Origin: an uncultured Lachnospiraceae bacterium
Lineage (GTDB): Bacteria > Bacillota > Clostridia > Lachnospirales > Lachnospiraceae
DNA length: 37,442 bases
NCBI GenBank assembly: GCA_910587955.1
Contig: CAJUNN010000025.1
Span: forward strand, 1 to 37,442
Direction: 5' to 3'
A program made the position numbers and the translations under genes. Of this stretch, positions 33,871 through 37,442 are shown in pieces. Numbering within the stretch: position 1 is the first letter of the stretch; every line of letters begins with the position of its first letter. Below the pieces are notes generated by a model that was given only the letters and a program-made list of their open reading frames with translations, was not told where the DNA came from and did not search any database.

Positions 33871-33888
33871 TGACAAATATTATTGTCA
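33871..33888. promoter_or_regulatory. Proposed XRE operator O1 (TGACAA-N6-TTGTCA)
   Basis: A perfect 6-bp inverted repeat with a 6-base centre. It lies directly downstream of the -10 box of the XRE promoter. Its centre is 35 bp from that of the second site. Confidence 0.65.
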
Positions 33889-33895
33889 TAATAAA

Positions 33896-33924
33896 AGTAT
33901 AACAATGACAAGGATTGTTGTCAA
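33896..33924 (-). promoter_or_regulatory. Consensus promoter of the XRE/DUF3169 cassette
   Basis: Read on the - strand, TTGACA (33924-33919), 17 bp, TATACT (33901-33896). It is one of the best matches to the sigma-A consensus in the window and is flanked and overlapped by the two operators. Confidence 0.8.
33906..33923. promoter_or_regulatory. Proposed XRE operator O2 (TGACAA-N6-TTGTCA)
   Basis: Same 6-6-6 architecture as the site at 33871 with a different centre. It covers the -35 box and much of the spacer of the XRE promoter, so binding should block RNA polymerase. Confidence 0.65.
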
Positions 33925-33965
33925 TAGAAAAAATAAAAAATTCAGTTATGGGGAGGATATGAGGA

Positions 33966-33994
33966 TTGACATAGGCGGATCTATTCGATATGAT
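33966..33994 (+). promoter_or_regulatory. Consensus promoter of the chemoreceptor gene
   Basis: TTGACA (33966-33971), a 17-bp spacer and TATGAT (33989-33994). The start point would be near 34001, leaving a leader of about 70 bases before the ATG at 34072. Confidence 0.7.
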
Positions 33995-34071
33995 AAATAC
34001 GGCAGCCATGATCTGCCGGAAACAAATGGAAAAGGGGGATGCGCCGGGCTCAATGCTTATGGCCGTAAGAA

Positions 34072-36036
34072 ATGAAAAAGATACAGACGAAAATTATTAC
34101 GATGATTGTACTTGCAACCGTATGTGTTTCATTTACCACTGGTTTGATGGGTATGCTCGTTACCCGCTACTCCACCACTGCAGCGATTGAAAAAAATTTA
34201 AGAGAGACAGCGGATTTGGCGGCTCTGGCTGCCCAGAACATGATTTCCACCTATACGCTGACCATTGCAGAGATTGCGTCCAATCCCACTTTGGTGGATG
34301 ACGATGTTTCTTTGGAAGAAAAGCAGGCGTTTATCCAGGCGCGTGCGGATGCCTACTATATGCGTATGGGCGGTTTGGCGGATGTCCGCGGTTACGATGC
34401 GGCACATCGGACGGATATTTCCCAGGAGCCGTTTTTCCAGGAGGCCCTGCAGGGGAGAAATTATATGTCCGTTCCTTACATAGACGGAAATGATATTTAT
34501 ATTATGGTTTCTTCACCCGTTCTGGAAGGGGATACCGTGAAGGGTGTCCTTTATTTTCAGTGCGATACTTACATTTTGCAGTCCATCATTGAGGGACTTC
34601 AGATTGGGGAAGAGGGAGAAGCCTATATTCTGGATAAAGAGGGCACGACCATTGCCTATGTGGATCAGCAGTCGGTGATGGATCGGGAGAATATTATACG
34701 GGAGGCGGCGGCAAGCCCCAAAGACAAAGATCTGCAGACGGTTGCGGCTATTGAGAGCCGGATGGTTGCCGGCGAAACAGGCGTGGTGCGCTATTCCTAT
34801 GCAGGGGATCATTCCAAGAATGTTCAGGCCTTTGCGCCCATTCCGGGCACAGACGGCTGGAGCATTGCAGTCAACATTGACGAGGAAGAATTTATGCGCC
34901 CTGCATTTTACGGAAATATCATCCAGGTTGCCATCTGTGTGGCTGCATGTTTGATTGTGATTGTCATTTCCGGTAAGGTCAGCCGTTCCATTGCAAATCC
35001 CATAGTCCGGTGCGCACAGCGCCTGCAGACGCTTTCCAAGGGTGATCTGAAAAGCCCGGTTCCCCAGGTAGAGAGCCGGGACGAGACACGGGTGCTGTCG
35101 GATTCCATCGGACAGCTGGTGGAGGAGTTTGGAAGGATTGTAGATGAAATTGGCAGGGTGCTGGGAGCCATAGCGGACGGAGATTTGACCCAGGAGAGTA
35201 CCGGACAGTTTTATCCGGGAGACTTCGCGGTTTTACAGGAATATTTGTCGGTGATCAGCCAGAAGCTGAACCGGACTATGGCAGGCATTGTTGCTGCGTC
35301 GGATCAGGTGTCCGGCAGCTCGTCCCAGGTGGCGGCTACGGGTACAGCGCTCTCTACCGGATCCGTGGAGCAGACGGCGTCTGTGGAGCAGCTGTCCAAC
35401 ACCATAGCAGATATGAGAAATGACGCACAGGAAACAGCCCGTCTCACACAAAAGGCCAAGAACGCGGTGGAGGGAGCCGGCGAAAAGCTCCAGGAGAGCG
35501 GCGTATACATTGAGCGTCTGAATGAAGCGATGAATCTGATTACGGAATCTTCCGGTGAAATCCGCCGGATTATCGACACTATTGAGAACATTGCCTTCCA
35601 GACGAATATACTCGCGCTTAACGCGGCGGTGGAGGCGGCCCGTGCCGGTACGGCAGGGAAAGGTTTTGCCGTGGTGGCGGATGAGGTGCGCAATCTGGCA
35701 ACCAAATCCGATCAGGCAGCCAAAGCAACCCAGGAATTAATCCGGAATTCCGTGGAAGCGGTTGACAGCGGCAGCGAAGTGGTGAAAAAGGTAACGGGAT
35801 CCGTGACGGATGTGATTGATCTGGCCAGCCGGGCAGTGGAGCAGATGGAGCTTGTGGCCAAAGCCGTAGACGGACAGACCGGAGCCATTGAACAGGTTTC
35901 CCAGGGAATTGAGCAGATTTCCGGCGTAGTGCAGGCCAATTCGGCCACTGCGGAGGAAAGCGCGGCTACCAGTGTGGAGCTGTCCGGCCAGGCGGAGGAA
36001 CTGCGGCAGCTGGTGGGAAGTTTTACTCTTAAGTGA
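34072..36036 (+). CDS. Methyl-accepting chemotaxis protein (dCache chemoreceptor)
   Basis: A 654-residue receptor. Membrane segments are at about residues 8-30 and 278-301. Between them is a dCache-type sensor with the helix KNLRETADLAALAAQNM and the strand blocks GRNYMSVPYIDGNDIYIMVSSPVLEG and GEAYILDKEGTTIAY. A HAMP domain follows (about 302-355, RSIANPIVRCAQRLQTLSKGDL). The signalling domain has the hairpin tip ENIAFQTNILALNAAVEAARAG (about 505-526) that contacts CheA and CheW. No C-terminal CheR-binding pentapeptide is present. The ligand is unknown. No other chemotaxis or flagellar gene is in the window. The ATG lacks a good ribosome binding site and overlaps the stop of a 38-codon frame starting at 33959 (ATGA). 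Confidence 0.95.
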   Translation: MKKIQTKIITMIVLATVCVSFTTGLMGMLVTRYSTTAAIEKNLRETADLAALAAQNMISTYTLTIAEIASNPTLVDDDVSLEEKQAFIQARADAYYMRMGGLADVRGYDAAHRTDISQEPFFQEALQGRNYMSVPYIDGNDIYIMVSSPVLEGDTVKGVLYFQCDTYILQSIIEGLQIGEEGEAYILDKEGTTIAYVDQQSVMDRENIIREAAASPKDKDLQTVAAIESRMVAGETGVVRYSYAGDHSKNVQAFAPIPGTDGWSIAVNIDEEEFMRPAFYGNIIQVAICVAACLIVIVISGKVSRSIANPIVRCAQRLQTLSKGDLKSPVPQVESRDETRVLSDSIGQLVEEFGRIVDEIGRVLGAIADGDLTQESTGQFYPGDFAVLQEYLSVISQKLNRTMAGIVAASDQVSGSSSQVAATGTALSTGSVEQTASVEQLSNTIADMRNDAQETARLTQKAKNAVEGAGEKLQESGVYIERLNEAMNLITESSGEIRRIIDTIENIAFQTNILALNAAVEAARAGTAGKGFAVVADEVRNLATKSDQAAKATQELIRNSVEAVDSGSEVVKKVTGSVTDVIDLASRAVEQMELVAKAVDGQTGAIEQVSQGIEQISGVVQANSATAEESAATSVELSGQAEELRQLVGSFTLK

Positions 36037-36061
36037 GACAAATAGAATCGTGTGTTTATTG

Positions 36062-36102
36062 CCAGCACTCTTTCCGGCAGGAAAGGGTGCTGGTTTTATT
36101 TT
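36062..36102 (+). terminator. Terminator of the chemoreceptor gene
   Basis: A 14-bp stem (ccagcactctttcc with ggaaagggtgctgg, one G-U pair), a 4-base loop GGCA and a T-rich tail. Confidence 0.9.
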
Positions 36103-36124
36103 CTGCGTCTTTTGACAATGATTT

Positions 36125-36198
36125 TGATAATAATTCTCAATTAGTTCTTGACAAACGGTATATTTTGGTTATAATAAAGAAAATGATAATTATTTTCA
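36125..36198 (+). promoter_or_regulatory. Fur-type regulated promoter of the feo operon
   Basis: A -35 TTGACA (36148-36153) and a -10 TATAAT (36170-36175) are 16 bp apart. They are bracketed by two 7-1-7 Fur-type boxes, TGATAATAATTCTCA (36125-36139) and TGATAATTATTTTCA (36184-36198). Each has one mismatch to TGATAATNATTATCA. The second box covers the likely start point. Repression by Fur with Fe(II) is inferred. Confidence 0.8.
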
Positions 36199-36220
36199 AT
36201 AATGAAAAGGAGGAAACTGC

Positions 36221-36433
36221 ATGGCACTGGCGATGATGGAAGTGGGAGAGACGAGAGTAATTGAAGCTTTTCACGGAAAAGACGAGGTAAAGCGGCATCT
36301 GCAGGATCTGGGCTTTGTACAGGGTGAGCGGGTTCAGGTACTGGGGCAGAATTCCAGCGGGATGATTCTTCTGGTGAAAGGTGTACGGATTGCCCTCAAC
36401 AGAGGACTGGCGACTCAGATCCTAGTGGCATAA
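36221..36433 (+). CDS. FeoA-domain protein (first of two)
   Basis: A 70-residue SH3-like FeoA protein, cytoplasmic accessory of the ferrous iron transporter FeoB. The pattern MEVGETRVIEAFHGKDEVKRHLQDLGFVQGERVQVLGQNSSGMILLVKGVRIALNRG is divided here by its turns: the LGFVQGERV and ALNRGLA blocks are characteristic. aaaggagg precedes the ATG by 7 bases. It is the first gene of the operon, followed by a second, clearly different FeoA; two small FeoA proteins before FeoB are common in clostridia. Their division of labour is unknown. Confidence 0.92.
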   Translation: MALAMMEVGETRVIEAFHGKDEVKRHLQDLGFVQGERVQVLGQNSSGMILLVKGVRIALNRGLATQILVA

Positions 36434-36437
36434 AAAC

Positions 36438-36470
36438 CAGCAGGACGTATGCAGAACTGAAATTAGGAGG
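36438..36470 (+). repeat. Short dispersed repeat copy before the second feoA
   Basis: agcaggacgtatgcagaact (36439-36458) matches the repeat before livF and uppS with few changes, and the ribosome binding site aggagg follows at 36465-36470. The placement relative to the ribosome binding site is the same as at livF. Confidence 0.5.
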
Positions 36471-36478
36471 AAAATAGA

Positions 36479-36697
36479 ATGACGTTAAGAGAGATGAAGC
36501 CGGGACAGTCCGGCAAAGTAATATCCATTGGGGAGAGCGGCCCCTTAAAGCGCCGGATTATGGATATGGGAATCACACCGGGAGTGGAAGTGAAAGTAGT
36601 TAAAATGGCGCCCTTGGGCGACCCGGTAGAGATCCGTATCCGGGGATATGAGCTGAGCCTCCGAAGGGAAGAGGCGGCCCGGATTGAAGTAGGATAA
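36479..36697 (+). CDS. feoA: Ferrous iron transport protein FeoA (second)
   Basis: A 72-residue FeoA with the standard blocks MKPGQSGKVISI, LKRRIMDMGITPGVEVKVVKMAPLGDPVEI and RGYELSLRREEA. It is closer to the canonical FeoA than the first copy. It should act on FeoB, encoded 61 bases downstream. A 7-bp inverted repeat (gacggaa 36710-36716, ttccgtc 36726-36732) without a T-run lies in that gap and may influence feoB mRNA. Confidence 0.93.
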   Translation: MTLREMKPGQSGKVISIGESGPLKRRIMDMGITPGVEVKVVKMAPLGDPVEIRIRGYELSLRREEAARIEVG

Positions 36698-36758
36698 ATA
36701 AAGGAAAGAGACGGAAAGGAAGAGATTCCGTCCATTCAAGCGATGAGGAGGAGAAAAA

Positions 36759-37442
36759 ATGTCGTATGTCATTGCATTGGCAGGCAATCCCAACTGCGGG
36801 AAAACAACTTTATTCAACGATCTCACGGGATCCAGGCAGAGGGTGGGAAACTGGCCCGGCGTCACGGTGGATAAGAAAGAAGGTACATACAAGAAGGACA
36901 AAGAGATTCATATTATGGATCTGCCGGGGACTTATTCTCTGTCCCCTTATTCTGCGGAAGAGATTATTGCAAGAGATTATATTCTAAAGGAAAAACCCAG
37001 CGCAGTTATTGATATTGTAGACGGAACCAGCATTGAGCGGAATCTTTACCTGACTCTTCAAATTCTGGAGACCGGCGTTCCTACCGTAATTGCTTTAAAT
37101 ATGATGGACGAAGTAGAGGCGAAGGGCGACAAGATCAATACACAGAAGCTGTCGGAAATTTTGGGAGTTCCGGTAGTTCCCATTGTGGCGAGAAACGGTA
37201 AAGGCGTGCAGGAACTGATGGCTGAGGCTGCAGAAGTGGCAAAATCCGGGAAGGCCCCGAAAAAGCTTCCCATTTTTGACGAAAAGCTGGAAGCGGCTAT
37301 CGGCGAGGTAAAAGCGGCTTTGGAAGAAAGCGGCGAGACGGAGAGTGCGTGGAAGGCAGTAAAGCTTCTGGAGAACGATGAAAACGTAGCAGAGTCTGTG
37401 AAGCCGGAGCTGAAAGAGAAAGCTGCCGAGGTTATTGCAAAG
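36759..37442 (+). CDS. feoB: Ferrous iron transporter FeoB, N-terminal part (cut by window edge)
   Basis: 228 codons of an open frame that runs off the window; it has no stop. The visible part is the GTPase domain: G1 AGNPNCGKTT (about residues 8-17), the switch region NWPGVTVDKKEG, G3 MDLPGTYSLSPYS, G4 ALNMMDE, and G5-like VARNGKG. The following charged helical stretch corresponds to the GDI-like spacer before the membrane domain. The full protein is usually 650-800 residues and imports Fe(II). ATG 36759 has gaggaggag upstream. It is the third gene of the Fur-type regulated operon. Confidence 0.95.
   Translation, partial: MSYVIALAGNPNCGKTTLFNDLTGSRQRVGNWPGVTVDKKEGTYKKDKEIHIMDLPGTYSLSPYSAEEIIARDYILKEKPSAVIDIVDGTSIERNLYLTLQILETGVPTVIALNMMDEVEAKGDKINTQKLSEILGVPVVPIVARNGKGVQELMAEAAEVAKSGKAPKKLPIFDEKLEAAIGEVKAALEESGETESAWKAVKLLENDENVAESVKPELKEKAAEVIAK

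Noticed and set aside
1..37442. CRISPR arrays, toxin-antitoxin pairs, defence islands, retrons, prophage or insertion sequences
   Set aside because: No regularly spaced repeat array, no reverse transcriptase, nuclease-plus-sensor pair, transposase or integrase is encoded. The only tandem repeat is the two-and-a-bit copy array before uppS, which has no spacers.

Overview
The window looks like chromosomal DNA of a spore-forming clostridium, most likely a member of the Lachnospiraceae. The evidence is a moderately GC-rich genome with strong purine-rich ribosome binding sites, a dcw (division and cell wall) cluster that runs into ftsZ, and a spoIIGA-sigE sporulation operon directly behind ftsZ. 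I cannot name the genus from sequence alone. Nearly everything is on the + strand; only a two-gene XRE/DUF3169 cassette is on the - strand. I see no rRNA, tRNA, CRISPR array, insertion sequence or intact mobile element.

Layout. 1-1058 is a scar-like edge: AT-rich DNA, an XRE regulator of the kind carried by conjugative elements, and the last quarter of a GH1 glycosidase. 1171-3403 holds a flavodiiron protein (fprA) and a NYN-LOTUS putative ribonuclease. 3512-8396 is a complete branched-chain amino acid type ABC importer (substrate-binding protein, livH, livM, livG, livF), with a terminator and a second promoter between the binding protein and the permeases. A Na+/alanine-type symporter follows (8492-9850). 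9923-15446 is the pyrH-frr-uppS-cdsA-dxr-rseP run, which joins UMP phosphorylation, ribosome recycling, isoprenoid and undecaprenyl carrier synthesis, phospholipid synthesis and site-2 proteolysis. A 105-bp tandem repeat built of palindromes sits just before uppS. A small XRE protein, ychF and a DedA protein fill 15607-17927.

18019-29779 is the dcw cluster: mraZ with its own operator repeats, rsmH, ftsL, two class B penicillin-binding proteins, mraY, murD, ftsW/spoVE, murA and ftsQ/divIB. murE, murF, murG, murB and murC are not here. ftsZ (29936-31105) has its own promoter and terminator. spoIIGA-sigE (31257-32830) follows, behind a promoter that resembles the Spo0A-activated spoIIG promoter of Bacillus, including an unusually long -35/-10 spacer and an exact 0A box.

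32853-33819 (- strand) is an XRE regulator with a DUF3169-like membrane protein, under a consensus promoter flanked by two operators of identical architecture. A divergent chemoreceptor gene (34072-36036) has its own consensus promoter. The window ends in a Fur-type regulated ferrous iron locus, feoA-feoA-feoB, with feoB cut by the window edge.

Most of the window is well-understood housekeeping DNA, and I did not find a convincing wholly new system. The best leads are a dispersed 20-bp repeat family placed in front of ribosome binding sites (including the tandem array before uppS), the operator pair of the XRE/DUF3169 cassette, and the regulatory architecture at spoIIGA.
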